64,000 nucleotides of DNA from Hoplostethus atlanticus (taxonomy: Eukaryota; Chordata; Actinopteri; Trachichthyiformes; Trachichthyidae), in NCBI GenBank assembly GCA_034670405.1, contig JAXDDX010000043.1, positions 2,628,501-2,692,500 of the forward strand. Direction: 5' to 3'. Made by a program: the position numbers and the translations under genes. Below the pieces are notes generated by a model. That model had not been told where the DNA came from, did no database searches, and was given only the letters and a program-made list of their open reading frames with translations. Of the stretch, positions 36,030 through 48,208 are shown piece after piece. Every line of letters starts with the position of its first letter. Within the stretch, counting starts at the first letter, position 1.

Positions 36030-36290
36030 CCACATGACAGGCGTAGCTATGGACTGACCTGGGTTTGATTCCTGGTCCCGGTCCTCTCTGTGTGGAGTCT
36101 GCATGTTGTTCGCTGGGTTTCCTCCCACAGTCCAAAGACAAGCAAATCAGGTGGATTGGAGACTCTAAATTGCCCATAGGTGTGAATATGGGCATGAGTG
36201 GCCACCCAATGCATGCTGGGATAGGCTCCAGCCCCCCTGTCAACCTGAATAGAAATAAATGGGTACAGAAAATAAATGAATGATTGAATG
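36030..36290 (+). mobile_element. SINE-like common fish repeat
   Basis: Contains GGGTTTGATTCCTGG, TGTGTGGAGTCTGCATGTT, TTTCCTCCCACAGTCCAAAG, GACTCTAAATTGCCCATAGG and TGCTGGGATAGGCTCCAGCC in that order, the known layout of a very abundant teleost short repeat. It ends in an AAATGAATGA-type tail. Confidence 0.7.
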
Positions 36291-36989
36291 AAACAGTTGA
36301 AGAGTGAAGAGATGTTGACCTTTGGGATCAAAGGAACAAAATCCACTGCAAACCGGTTGTGTATTTGATGGGTTTGTCCAGCTGATGATGCTCAGGTGAG
36401 AGCGGGGCAAGTGCATACATCTTAAATCAAGAACTGCATCAATGAAGACTAATACAGTAGGGGCCAGTAAAAATGAAAAAGGAGCATGTGTACAACTTGA
36501 CAAAGAAGCGATGGGCAATTGATTCTTTTCAAAGATCATACTGCTATTTTTTATTGTGCTATTAAAATGTCCTATTCACATGCAACATGTGCTCACTGTA
36601 GGACCCTGTGAATGTAATTAAAATCAAAAAGACTGGTCATTTAAAAAACATCTTAATGGGCACATGATAGTTACAAACAGTGATGTAGTAGTAAATACAA
36701 AGGTGAGTGAACTATGACCTCCAGTCAGTGATCATCATAAGGCAAATAATCACCAATATAAACAAAAATCAATTATATTTTCAGAAAAACTTCAATTTAT
36801 TCATGTTGTCCTCCCCATATACCTTACCTTACCTAGATCTATCCCAGGGTTAAGTGTGTTTTTAAAGACATTATCCTCAAATAACTTGACACTACTATGA
36901 TGAACACTAGGAATCCTAAACAGGTATGTCAGCCTAAAAAGTGGGCGAGACTGTATTTTGTAAAATAAAATGCCCTCCACCAAAACCCT
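36291..36989. other. Intergenic with a dispersed repeat copy
   Basis: A copy of the 27.45/35.65 kb repeat occupies about 36707-36900. No exon seen. Confidence 0.5.
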
Positions 36990-37329
36990 GGTTATAAACG
37001 ATCGGGGGAAAAAATAGGCAGTCTACCTCCCATCTTGATCTACCACGATTTATCCATCCGCAATATACTGTATTTTTCTACGAGGCCGACGGGCGAACAA
37101 CGCCCCGGCGGAGTGATTTCATGAGGACTACACCCAAGCGCTGCCCGATTGCAGTGGCTTCTCTTCGCTGCCCAGACCCAGAAGAAAGCGGGGACGTGAC
37201 GGAGCTGGGGGATTTGCTGGAGGTCTTTTAACCACCGACAACACAGCTAACTCACTATTCTCCGTCGCTCGAGAAACACCTGTGACTTATTTGACCAACA
37301 CATTTTGATCTTTGAACTAATTCACAAAC
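36990..37329 (+). promoter_or_regulatory. pfn2: pfn2 5'UTR and promoter region
   Basis: CpG-containing DNA (for example around 37081-37200) directly upstream of the profilin start. No splice acceptor is needed before the ATG. A TATA-like TATACTGTATTTTT lies near 37064. The start site is not determinable here. Confidence 0.45.
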
Positions 37330-37458
37330 ATGTCCTGGCAAAGCTACGTGGACACCCTGATGGCTGATGGCAGCTGCCAGGACTCGGCCATTGTTGGGTA
37401 CACGGACGCCAAATACGTCTGGGCATCGCAAGCCGGCGGTACCTTTGTCAACATAACG
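37330..37458 (+). CDS. pfn2: Profilin 2, coding exon 1
   Basis: Profilin binds actin monomers, polyproline ligands and phosphoinositides in the cytosol, and profilin 2 is the brain-enriched form. This exon gives residues 1-43, from MSWQSYVDTLMADGSC through AIVGYTDAKYVWASQAGGTF to VNIT. The N-terminal Trp/Tyr of WQSYV and the YVWA block belong to the polyproline-binding face. It ends in phase 0 at ACG followed by donor GTCAGT (37459). An upstream ATG was not needed because MSWQSY matches the family start; the protein is one residue shorter there than human MAGWQSY. Spliced with the later exons it gives 139 residues, as expected for profilin. Confidence 0.96.
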
Positions 37459-40400
37459 GTCAGTATGTATGAAATGTTAGTAACGGAGATGATTGAGATG
37501 AAGAGCTACGTTTTGTATGCGGGTCAATTTGCCAGCATTAACTGGGCCTTGTTGAATAGGCAGCCGCAGACGGGATGGATAAGACGAGCAGTGTGGTACA
37601 CATGGTATCCGGTGTTCATACAAGATGGATTAACACTTCTGCACCATTATTGTCGATTCTCTTCGGCCTTCGCGAGTGTTGTCTTTGCAGAGATTTTTTC
37701 ATAGTCGTGGCCTTATGATCACCGGGGTTTTTTCAATTAAACATCTTTAGCAAACGCAGCTAACATGAGCTAATGTCCTACAGTAATGCGAGCTATGCTA
37801 ACTTAGCAACATTAGCAAGGTACCGTTACCCAGTCCCGTTAGCTCGTCGTGCCATCCAGTTTACGTTACCGAACGGTTAAGTAATTCGGTAAATCAGAAC
37901 CCTATTTCAAGTATTCATTCAAACGCATGGCCAGATGTAACTTATCTAGTTTCACTGGTTATATGGAATTCAAAAACACCATGGTGTGTAACTTAGTCAA
38001 CGGTGGGCAGCAATGCGGGTACCTTAGGGGGTGTTGAGCAGAGTAATATTAACGTTGATAAGCTCACTAGCTAGCGCACATCAGGCCGGTCATCCAGATT
38101 CGAAAATCATTAGCTAACCTTAGCTACGCAAACTTAACGGTTCGCGCACGCTTTCCTCACATCCTAGCGAGCTGTTTGCGCTCAGTGTTTTTCGTAGCTG
38201 CCTCTGTGAATCAGGCCACCGCTACCGCCCCTTATTTTCCAAGATGGCGCACCCACTCCCATTTCTTATTCATTTTATTTACTGAAGCTGATCGAGGTGG
38301 TTGGCCACAAATCAGTGCTCGGCACTGCATCAACTTTGCGCATTTCGTGATTTCTTACAAATTAATATTATTCAAACATGAAACGTCTCCGATATTTCTT
38401 TTTATCTAACAACTATTCCCTGCGCTTCGTAGAGCCTCCATTTTGTCGGTCAACAAGCGTGTAAATAAACTACGAGCTAGTAAATATTTTGTGTGTCTTG
38501 TTTAAAGCAGAAGGATGCGGTGTGAGTAGTGCGATATCGTTTCGTCCGTTAAACGAGTTTGTTTTTGAAACGGATCACTGACGCTACAAACAGCGGGACT
38601 ATGAACGAGTCATGCGACCAGGGAGTGTCCTACTCAGGCTAGCAAGCTGGGCTATCCCGTACAACTTTCAAAAACGCTGAATAAACGGACACTGGTGTTT
38701 TTCTCGTTCGTGTAAAACGCCTGTGTTAATCCTACAATAATAGCCCGGTGATAAGGGGGCTCTCGTCCGATGGCGTCCGCTTTGATGCTCCGACAAGGAG
38801 GCTAGCCGACGAGCTAACGACGCTAATCAGCCACGGCTTGTCCAAAACTACCATGATTAGATTTCTGAAATGAAATCAAGCTTTGCATGACATTCAATGT
38901 TAACAGATTATGTGAGACTGCTACACACGGACAGATAGTTTGATTCACTGGAAAAGTGTTGAGGCGATTCATTGGCTGGGATAACCGTCACGCCAACGTT
39001 ACATGAGCTAGCAGAAATCCTTTGATTTTTCCCTATTTAAAAAAAAAAAAATGTAATCCGGAAGGGAATGGTTTGGTGTATGACTGTGCAGTTCTGTAGT
39101 TGAGGGCCGACGCCTTTTGTTCTCGACCCTGCAGATGGGTTCACAGGATATACTTTCGCACAATTTTAATTGGCATATTTAATAATGCAACGGTATGAAA
39201 CGTGGTGTTCTACTCTTGTCTGGTTAGCAGCTATTATTGTAGCACAAAGGTTCTCAATAGCAAGAGGTGTAAGACTACCCGACAGCAGTGCTAACATCAT
39301 TTTGTAAGGCTAAGATGATACTATTGTCATCTGTAGGTCTCTAGGGTTTTAGGCTTTGACTCGTTAGTGGTATGATGGAGTCAGCTGAAGAGGCAAAAGG
39401 AGGATGTGTTTCTTTTGTCTAGCATGAACGTTCTTTGCTCCAGGTGGGTCAGGGAAAGTGTTCAACTAGATCCATCATGTGTATGCTCATCATCTTGGCC
39501 AGTTGCAGAAGCGGCCCGAGAGCTTAGAGCACATAGAGTAAAAGCATAGCAGAGACATCCACATGAGCCTAACTTCCCCATGTGTATCCCCCCCTAGAGT
39601 GAAGAAATCGACGCCTTAATAGGAAAGGACCGGGAGGGATTCTTCACCAGCGGGATGACCTTAGGCAATAAGAAGTGCTCCGTCATCAGGGACAGCCTCC
39701 AAGTTGACAGTGACTGGACAATGGACATCCGGACAAAGAGTCAAGGGGGAGAGCCAACATACAACGTTTCCGTAGGCAGAGCCGGCAAGGGTGAGTTCCA
39801 CGTTGTTGTTATCCGCTTGTGTTTTAGTGGTGCTACAGTGACACCATAGCCTACTTTCGATGTTGTGCATTAGATTAGATATTGTGCATGTATGACTAGA
39901 TCTGGAATGCACCTTTCCTCAATATATGACATGTTTCAGATGTTACATTGCAGGTTAATCTTAGGATGATACTATTGGACTAGGGGAACAAACGCATTAC
40001 AGCTCAATATAATAATTGATGTCTATGAATACTCTCAGGCAGCGTTGAGTTTTAAGCTGTTCAGGGCGGGGTGAAGGGAACTCCTCTGATTTATATTCTT
40101 AATCTCTCCCTTGCCAATAGTAGTTTCCCTCAGTTTTAGCTGTGTGCTAACTTCCTTCAACTTGGATGTTAGGTTAGCATCCATGTGCACGCCCAGCCAT
40201 CTTGCAAATGTAACAAATCAAAAACTAATGTGATGTTTTAGCTTGTTTTCCCCTCTGTGGCGTCTTTGTTATAAATCTGTTGTCCAGAGGCATTTAATGT
40301 TTTATGTATAAGGACACAACAAACCCTTATAGTTTTAAACTGTGTAGCTCAGCCGTTTGAGTCCAGAACCAACGCACCAGGATAAAAATGATAGCTTTTG

Positions 40401-41989
40401 GTCACAACCTCAACCAGCAGATTGACATTAGCAATTATACTGAGAAATGAAATTCCAATCATCCGTCCAAATTGATACCAAAGTGGTTAATTGAAGTTGA
40501 AAGTATCTTGGAGGGACTAAATTGCCTCAGAGTTGTGCCAGTCTTCTTCTTGCCTGTATGGGCCCCGACGCCGTCCTCCTCCTCCTCCCCCGCTGCTACA
40601 GAAGCGTACAGGTGAGGCTGGAACGGGGCAACTGGTTCTCCCCGCACACTGGGCTCACTCTTCTGACCCGCATGCGTCTTCCTCCTTCCTGGTTAACCTC
40701 CCTTCCCCTCACACCAAACTCTTCAGAGTGTGAAGCTGTTCACCTGCTCACGTACTGCAACTCTGTTCCCGTTGAGATATTTCTACTTACAAGGTGCCAC
40801 ATGTATTGAGGAGAGGTACCACAAGCATGCTGCTGTGTCTGCACGTGTACTACATGAGTGATGGTGGTTAGTAGTGAGTAGAAAGCATTCACTTTCCCAT
40901 TCTCCGCTGCTGGCATGATGCATCCTGTTTGCAGATGAAACCAGTAAAGGACCAGACTGGTGGAGTGCATTTATTAGGCTGGACCGTAGACTTTGCCCTG
41001 GGGTTTAACATTTTGAAGGTGTGGTCAGAACGGTCCATGCATCACTAGGGACACTTAGTATTGTTTAAATGAACGCGGATGGTAGAATAAACCAAGTGGT
41101 GATGATGCCAGCTGCTGGGTAATACTTACTGTAGCTGGTACCTTGGCCACCAGTAAGCCACTAGCAAGTTGTAGTCTCTTCTAAAAATCTAACTTGCCAG
41201 GAATAAAATGGAAAAAAGTGAAATTTGGGGATTTCCTAGCCACTGTGGCCAGTGAGCTGAAGTTTATTTCCTATCCTGAGTTATTTGTTCATTACAGAGA
41301 TTCATGAGGAATTATACCACATGATTGTTTTTCAGCCAATTAAGCATCACAAAGCTGTAGTTTGGTCCAAACTGCCAGGAATTTGGCTGCTCTGAGAGTC
41401 TGAGTCTGAGTCTGAGTCGACATTAATTACGGAACCTGATCTTCTAAAAGGGCGTGGTTCAACCTAACGAGGCCTGGATCTGGCCCCCACCGGATTCAGG
41501 TGTGATTTGGCCCCAATTAGTGTCAGACATGACACTGCATGAAGGGGAAACTAATTTTGTAGTAATTCACATATTTTTTTAAGAGCACACTGATCATGAA
41601 AAGTTAGTAAATTGGATGTTGAGGTGGTGTTGAGGTGGTGTCAACACGCCACCAACATGCCCTCAGCTGAAGGCAGATGAACTACATTAACGGTTATTTG
41701 TGCGCCGACTCTAAGGCTTTGCATGCTTTCTTTATTTACTACTGTCTCCCTCCTGGTTGAGAGCATCAGCCAAATGCAATGTTAAATGTCTTGCTGATCT
41801 GAGGCCAGCAGCACCGATAAGAAAATGAATGCTTAGGCTTCATGCAGCCTGCAGGTGAGAGCGCTGCCGTGCTTCCCGTGTCGTCCTCCCTCGTTCCTGT
41901 CCTGCTTGTTTTTGGCTTTTCTTTTTCACCTGTGGTCTCCTAACTTCACACCTTCTCTAAATGTCCCTTCTCTGTCTCTTTTCTTTCAG
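37459..41989 (+). other. pfn2: pfn2 introns 1 and 2
   Basis: Intron 1 (37459-39597) and intron 2 (39791-41989) flank exon 2. The early part of intron 1 is CpG-containing and may be part of the promoter island. Intron 2 has a GAGTCT tandem at about 41394-41420. No other gene or RNA was recognised. Confidence 0.7.
39598..39790 (+). CDS. pfn2: Profilin 2, coding exon 2
   Basis: The acceptor CCCTAG precedes 39598. The exon encodes residues 44 to about 107: SEEIDALIGKDREGFFTSGM, then TLGNKKCSVIRDSLQVDSDW, then TMDIRTKSQGGEPTYNVSVG and RAGK. The KCSVIRDS and MDIRTKSQGGEPTYN blocks identify profilin 2 rather than profilin 1. It ends in phase 1 (AAG G) at donor GTGAGT (39791), compatible with both alternative terminal exons. 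Confidence 0.96.
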
Positions 41990-42087
41990 TCTTGGTCTTT
42001 GTAATGGGCAAAGAAGGGGTCCATGGAGGCGGCTTGAATAAGAAGGCATACTCGATGGCAAAATACTTGAGGGATTCAGGGTTCTAG
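41990..42087 (+). CDS. pfn2: Profilin 2, alternative terminal exon (2a type)
   Basis: The acceptor TCTTTCAG is at 41982-41989. Joined to the phase-1 end of exon 2 it gives [15 protein letters not shown], then [17 protein letters not shown] and TAG. This is the profilin 2a C-terminus, containing the terminal helix that shapes actin and polyproline binding. It is 98 nt, exactly the length of the next alternative exon, 331 bp downstream. No AATAAA lies between the two, so a 2a transcript probably reads on through the 2b exon as 3'UTR; that is inference. Confidence 0.95.
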
Positions 42088-42202
42088 TTTAGTCTTGACT
42101 TATCCTGTGTGGTGTAGTTGAGGGAGGGAGAGAGAGAAAAACAAAGAAAAAACTAAAAAAGTACAAAATTCATAAAAACAAAAAACACAATTGCTGTCAA
42201 GA

Positions 42203-42221
42203 CCCCCCCCCCCCCCCCCCC
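42203..42221 (+). repeat. C19 tract between pfn2 alternative exons
   Basis: Uninterrupted run of 19 cytosines, followed by CTCTTTTTTC. Confidence 0.95.
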
Positions 42222-42418
42222 TCTTTTTTCAAGCAGTCCCATTGAGCAAAGTCCTGGGAGCGTTACTAGCAGACAGAGCAGGGTTCTCCGGGCCCCGTCC
42301 TCAACAATGTAGCCCCACATTTAGTGGGGGGAAAAGAAAGTTGTCTTTTTGTTTGTCCAGCCCCGCCACCACCATGTCATGTTCATTTTGTTTGTTTCTT
42401 CCTTCTTATGTACTCCAG

Positions 42419-42516
42419 CATTGGTTTTAGTCATGGGGAAGGAAGGTGTCCACGGAGGGCAGCTCAACAAGAAAGCGTTTCACATGGCTGAATACCTGAG
42501 GAGGTCTGGATACTAA
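42419..42516 (+). CDS. pfn2: Profilin 2, alternative terminal exon (2b type)
   Basis: The acceptor TACTCCAG is at 42411-42418. The same phase as the 2a exon gives [15 protein letters not shown], then [17 protein letters not shown] and TAA. Differences from 2a cluster in the terminal helix ([13 protein letters not shown] against [13 protein letters not shown]). Profilin 2b-type ends are known in mammals and change ligand affinity. A run of 19 C (42203-42221) lies between the two exons, about 200 bp before this acceptor. Confidence 0.93.
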
Positions 42517-44330
42517 GGCAGCCTGTACCAGCTCACCCTTACCACCCTGTTGCGTTTCACACTACTTCCAGTTCTCTAGTTGGTAGTTGCTTTTTTTTTT
42601 TTTTCTTTGCCTCCACCCACCCCGTCTTTATTTTCTTTGTTTCTTTTGTGTCATCTTCCCTCCCCCTTCCTCCTCCCTCCCTCTCGTCTCCACGTCATTT
42701 TGACGCATCCACGCTGTGTACTTTACCCCCATCCTAGCACTATTGCACCGTAGTTAAGAGATGAGCACGTCGCTAACGGGACGTGACGAATCTGTACTAA
42801 GACCAGCAACACTAAAATGTTAACACTACAAATGAAGGAATCCTTCACCAATTTGAAGTAGAGGTTTCTCTGACGGTGCCCAGTAGTTTAACACCCGCCC
42901 CCCCCGAGCAGCCGATGCCTTTTGGAGCACTTGGGCGGCTACCAAGCTCATCATGTCTTCCTTTTGTAGAGCCGGTCTGGGAGGGGAGGCTGCGTGCATA
43001 TCTTGGAGCGTTGTCGCTTCCCTCTTCCCGCCCCGACATACCCCGTCCACTCCTGCCAAAAACCGCCTGTTCCTCCCCTCCCCTGCTTCCCATCCTGTTG
43101 GCTCCTAGTAGGTAACACTCCATAACTACACCGGAGACTTTCTCTCCCATTAATCAACCACTACACCCTCCCCCCTCTAACTCCCCTCTCCCTCCAGACT
43201 CACTGTTTTAGACTGAATAAATTTTGGGTTTGGGTTGTGGGTTGGGTGTGTTTGCTTGGATCAGTTTGGTTATTGATCACGAGTCGAATGGCGAGAGCCG
43301 GCGTCGTCCGGATGCAGGTAGACTCTCCTCCCACCGCGACCTCCCCGGCTACACCAACCCTGTGGACATTCCATCGTAACAACGGCTCAGGCACTTAACA
43401 CTATTGTTTGCCAGCTCCTGTAATATATTTCCTTTTTTATTTAGTTTGTTTCTTTTTTTTTTTTTTTTTTTTCGAAAGGCTGCCATTTTTTTGGACAGTA
43501 GATATCCCAGCATATAACCACCTGGAGTGTGTCCAGTTTGAATTTTTTTCATAGGACCAATTTTAGTCGCAGCTCGGGTATTTATACAATTGCTCTAAAT
43601 CATTGTGAAGGATGGCTGATCACTTTTTTTTTTTCTGCTGAAGGAAACACTAATCAGAAAATCATTACGGGGAGGGAGGAGGGGGCGTGTCGATGAAGGA
43701 AATTTGCAGTTTCGTACATTTCAACTTTTTTTTGTCTGTTTTTGTGAAGGCAAAATGAATTACTGCATTTGTACAAACCCCCCGCTGTGTGACGAATACA
43801 AAACTGTGGAATAAATTGCCTTGTTACTCTATAGTCATCAACTGAGGTCTGTCAATGCTCAGTACTACTAACTGTAACGTCCAATTGAAAAGAACTTCAA
43901 AAAGAACAAGTAGAAATGACACCCAATACTAACGGGAGATGGGATCGGTTGGAATAAGGACGCTTTTTGGTTGTCTCGTTGATCTTAACTACAGAACCTG
44001 TGTATCCTGTGCCATAATGTAGAGGGAGATCTGTTGCTGTTGTGAGATGGATTTTACCCGCTGTCCACTAAGGAGTCATTTCATTGGCACTTTTGTTTTC
44101 TTAGGGATGTTTTTAGCATCAGATCCACTGTGCAGGCCTTGTGGGATATGTGTACTCCATTAAAAATCCTCTTTGCTGATTTCTGTTCATTTCTTTTCCC
44201 CACTTTGTTCTTCCATCTGGGTTAAAAGTCTCTTTAACGCATCTGATTTCAAATGCATAAAACCAAGAAATGCCATAAATTGATTTATCACCTTGTTTAC
44301 AGACAGATCAAATAAATTTATTCCAACCAG
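42517..44330 (+). other. pfn2: pfn2 3'UTR
   Basis: Sequence after the 2b stop. Candidate polyadenylation signals AATAAA are at about 43215, 43810-43815 and 44311-44316; the last is followed by a GT-rich element (TGTGTGTGCG), so the UTR likely ends near 44330. A T20 tract lies at 43453-43472. Extent is inferred. Confidence 0.6.
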
Positions 44331-45370
44331 ACTGTGTGTGCGCCCTCCTGCTTTTTTTTCCCATCCAGTTTGAGTTTCCCAGACACACTTTCCCCTACAA
44401 AGTTAAACATTTCTTTCAGCCTATTTTAAAGGCTGAAGGTCGTGACGAGGCTTTAGAGAATGAAACCTGCTGCTAGATGCCAGGCAGCTCTACCAGTTAT
44501 ACTTGGGTCGTTTTCAAAGTCATTTTTATCGGTTTCACTATGAATGCAATTACTGCAGTTTGGCTTCGTACAGCAGAATAGGTGATAATTGTTTTGAGTC
44601 AGAGCGGTAGACGGTGTAATTGGTCTGGTTCCTGTCGCAGCCTTGGGAACAAAGCTTCACCTGAACCGCCCTTTGTTGAGATCCCAAAAATAGGTAACAG
44701 GCTTTTATTTTTTGTGGCAGAAATGAGGATGTTGCTGCAAAGTGGTGAGGTTGAGGGAAAAACCCCAGCCTCTCTCTAACCCTGCCAGTCTGAGGTAGAG
44801 AACAAGCCAAACAGGTCTTCAGACTGTTGATGCTCTCTCAGCAAACCAGTCACAAAACTGATTTCATTAAAATGAGAGCTGCTTGGTGGATAATCTGTTA
44901 AAATTCTTAGTGGCCCGAAACAAAAAGGTCTTGTTCTGAGTTGTGTGTGCGCAGGTACGCCAGGCAACATTAAACTTGATGTTCATTCCCAGAGAGAGAG
45001 ACGACAGGGCTGGGAAAACCAGTTTCCTGTGTATGCAGGCTAAACTTCACATCTGAGCTCCTTGTGCTGAGGAAACTCTGTACAGTGCTCAAGTTAAATT
45101 TGACAGGAGTATAGAGGTACTCTAATTTCTATCTACTAGCCATGATAAAATGAAATATAGGAGTTTGGTTTAGTGTGATCTAATTTAATGTAGCCTACTA
45201 CAGGTTTCTCTCCTTGTTAATAAATACAATTTGATGACATCACAGCTGTAAATATCAAGCCAAGAATGAGGTCATCTCTGCATGTCATGATATAGAGGTA
45301 TGTAGGCCACCAGTCTCTTACGTGGATGTTTGAGTATATTTTACAGAGACATTCAGAAGCTGAACTTGTG
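44331..45370. other. Interval between convergent pfn2 and rnf13
   Basis: About 1 kb with no recognised feature. Confidence 0.5.
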
Positions 45371-45379
45371 TCATTTTCC

Positions 45380-46556
45380 TTTATTGAAGTGAAATCATAT
45401 CGAGTACAGACATAGGTGAGCATGAAACCTTTACAAGACAAAGTCCAACTGAAAAAAAAGGCAACGGGACAACAAAAACAATTCAAGCCATGTTAGAAAA
45501 AAAAAAATAATCACGAGTATTTACTACTTACAGTATTAAAATGAGATTATGTCGGCAAGGCCTGTCAACCAATAACGGCTCATGTTACAAGGAAGTGACG
45601 GGTCTGGAGCAGGCAAATGGAGTTGACCACAGGCTGTGCTTCATAGAGTGAACACAGTTACCACTAAGAAGTGTCTCCACCCCTTCGTCTAGTATAACCC
45701 ACAACAGGACGGGACTAAACACCGTACACAGAGCATCCTTTGGCTGAACGAAGCGCTAGAACTGGTTTGGCTTTTGTTTTTGTCAGTGCGTATCAATGTA
45801 ACAGGTCAGTTGTGGCACAGGAGGAGCACCCAGGCCCCCTGGATATCGCGCTAGAAATAAATCGGCAAAACCATAGTCCGGTGGTTTTTAAATTTTCTCT
45901 ACTGGCGTGGAAAGTTTCCAGTTTGATTTTACAAAAAGGATGCTGCATAGCACTTAAAGTGAGATCTGTGTATGCAGCATGAGGATGTATGTACAGTAAT
46001 GACACCTCCCCACCGTCTCAAACACATGTAGGCTACAACATAATCAAAGGTGAAGATGCAACTTATGATCTATACATTTTATATACACAAATGCTTTCAC
46101 TCTGTGTGTCAAGCACAATGTTACAAACAGGACCCTCTTAGTGGCTGAGCCATGGAGGACGCCTGTCACCCGATAGTGACTAGCCAGGGTACAGTATTAC
46201 CGTCTACTGTACATCGCAGTGTCAACAGTCCTGTCAAATCTGACAATTAGCCCCTAAGATATGCTGACTGTCTTGCTGTCTTCTAGACACATTGGAAGTC
46301 AGCACTTTTACCCAACCCCCCCCACCCCACCCCCCATGATAAGGTTAAAAATAAAACAATTACTGTGATTTTTATTCTAACTTTTGGGGAGGATACTTTA
46401 AAATATATTTTAAGCGGTGATGGAAAAACTTGATTCTGTTTTATTCATGCCCCCAACGTGAGTCTCTGCTGCCGTGAGCTTGTGGATGAGGTTGGGGAAG
46501 GCGGGGCCTAACAAACAGTCAGTCAGCGTCAGTCAGTCAGTCAGTCAGTCGGTCGG
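45380..46556 (-). other. rnf13: rnf13 3'UTR
   Basis: Sequence after the rnf13 stop on the minus strand. A candidate AATAAA is the reverse complement of TTTATT at 45380-45385; nearer ones exist around 46370 and 46440. It starts with a GACT-type tetranucleotide array directly at the stop (46518-46557). Extent is inferred. Confidence 0.45.
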
Positions 46557-46557
46557 T
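46518..46557 (-). repeat. GACT tetranucleotide array at the rnf13 stop codon
   Basis: Plus-strand AGTC units (minus strand CTGA/CCGA) begin right at the TGA stop and run about 40 bp into the 3'UTR. Confidence 0.85.
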
Positions 46558-46924
46558 CAAGCACGGGGCAGGTCGTAGTCTGGGCCTTCGGAGCAGGGCT
46601 GCTGCAGCTGGACCACCACGGTCTCCACGGTGACCTCCTCCTCGCTGTCGCTGCTGTCCAGCTCGTCGTCCTCGTACTCGGAGGATTCCTGCTCGTGCTC
46701 GGAGCGCGACGCCCCCGACATGGTGCCGAAGGAGTGGGCGCTGGTGGAGGCCAGCGAGCGCAGCAGGGGGGTACTCTCCGACACCTCCTCGTTCTCCGGG
46801 CCGCTCTCGCCGTCCTCCGAATCGGAGTCCGAGTCGCCCTGCGACGGGACCACCTTCTGCTTGCACACAGGACACGTCTTCTTGGTCTTGGTCAGCCAGG
46901 GGTCCACGCATTTACTGTGGTAGG
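46557..46924 (-). CDS. rnf13: RNF13 last coding exon: second half of RING-H2 and acidic tail
   Basis: RNF13 is an endolysosomal membrane E3 ubiquitin ligase (PA domain, transmembrane helix, RING-H2). This exon starts after acceptor TTTCCAG with (A)YHSKCVDPWLTKTKKTCPVC, which completes the zinc ligands. It then gives a Ser/Asp/Glu-rich tail of about 100 residues. Within the tail SESTPLLRSLAS keeps the acidic dileucine sorting motif (ExxxLL) known from human RNF13. The C-terminus is VVVQLQQPCSEGPDYDLPRA, followed by TGA at 46559-46557. The tail is GC-rich, and long ORFs in other frames (46537-46911, 46630-46991) are shadows. Confidence 0.95.
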
Positions 46925-48208
46925 CTGGAAAGACAGAAACAGGAAAAACATTTTACTGCTCCTGATAAGCAACCAACATGTAGGTCCATAGTGCACACAG
47001 ATGATGTTGGCGTCTCCCGTGACACGTCTAGACGAATTAGAAAGCAAAGGTCAAGGTACAAGAGCAGGGTAATCTACTGGATATCTGCTTCAAGTGGGAC
47101 TTTGGTATCTTTCAGGAAAAGGTAGAATATACAGGATCAGCACATGTGGGGAAATGGTTCATATAGTATAAGCTAAATATAACTATAAATCTAACTAAAT
47201 ACAGCCAACACATTTCACTTCTAGGATTTTCATTAAATGGACGTATAAAGAGGGATTGTTACCTTATGGCCGTCTGACAACATCAAGAGAAGGTAGCTTA
47301 GCAGCTAACAAAGTTGCTTTATTTAGCACCATGCTATTTGTAGATTTAGTAGATTCACCCAAAGCTAACCATGTTTTACTGACAATGACTTGGTGACAAA
47401 TGTCTGCACTAGTAGATTTGCAGCGAAGAGTCAACGAGTGTCATTTACATAAGCGTGAAACCTTTTAAATCAGATTTCCTTGTTCCTGAAAGCCTTTAAG
47501 TACACTCATTGACTGAGTGCAAATATGTGCCACTGAATCTCTCGCTTAGAAATGCCACAGAAGCTAAACAGCGCCTGACATCCAGAACTGGGGCAGCATT
47601 TTAAAACCTCAGGCAGTGGAGCAGATAACACCGCTGCAGTCAAGTAGAATGAGGACCCGTTTGAGGAAGAACACCAGGCTACAAAAATAATCAAAAGTGA
47701 AGAACTTACGGTCATCTATACATTTCACATAAACACTCCAGGACTCACACTGAGTTAATTTCCTATGGAGCTGAGCGGCCGGTGAAACTCGGACGGTCAA
47801 CAAGCTTAGATTTCTGCACTTCCCTGCTTCCCTACCAATGTCATTTTGTTTTGTGAACAATAGTTCTGCCTGGCGAGTGCAAAATGGATGAGAAGTTGAT
47901 TACAGCCTTTCAAAGCTTCCCAGTTCTACAGGAATAAGCTCAAACGATGCTCGGAGAACGGCTGCATCCATCGTTGGGGTCGATGGTAAACTTCTTACAA
48001 CCTGACCTAGACCTACATCACATGTACATCTTCACTTTTGTTAGACTGTAGATTGGAAGATATTCAGAGGTTAAAGGTATACCAGAACAGAACAGACAGC
48101 AGTGGGAGAAGGAAAGGTAACTGGATGGTGTATACTAAAAGGAACTAAAACTAAAGGGAACAGACTTATGGGTGTTTCTGGTTGCAGTGTTGAACTGGTC
48201 AGGCTCAC
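46925..48208 (-). other. rnf13: rnf13 intron between RING exons
   Basis: Non-coding, no repeat recognised. Confidence 0.7.

Noticed and set aside
46630..46991. Plus-strand ORFs opposite the last rnf13 exon
   Set aside because: Shadows of the GC-rich, Ser/Glu-rich rnf13 tail.
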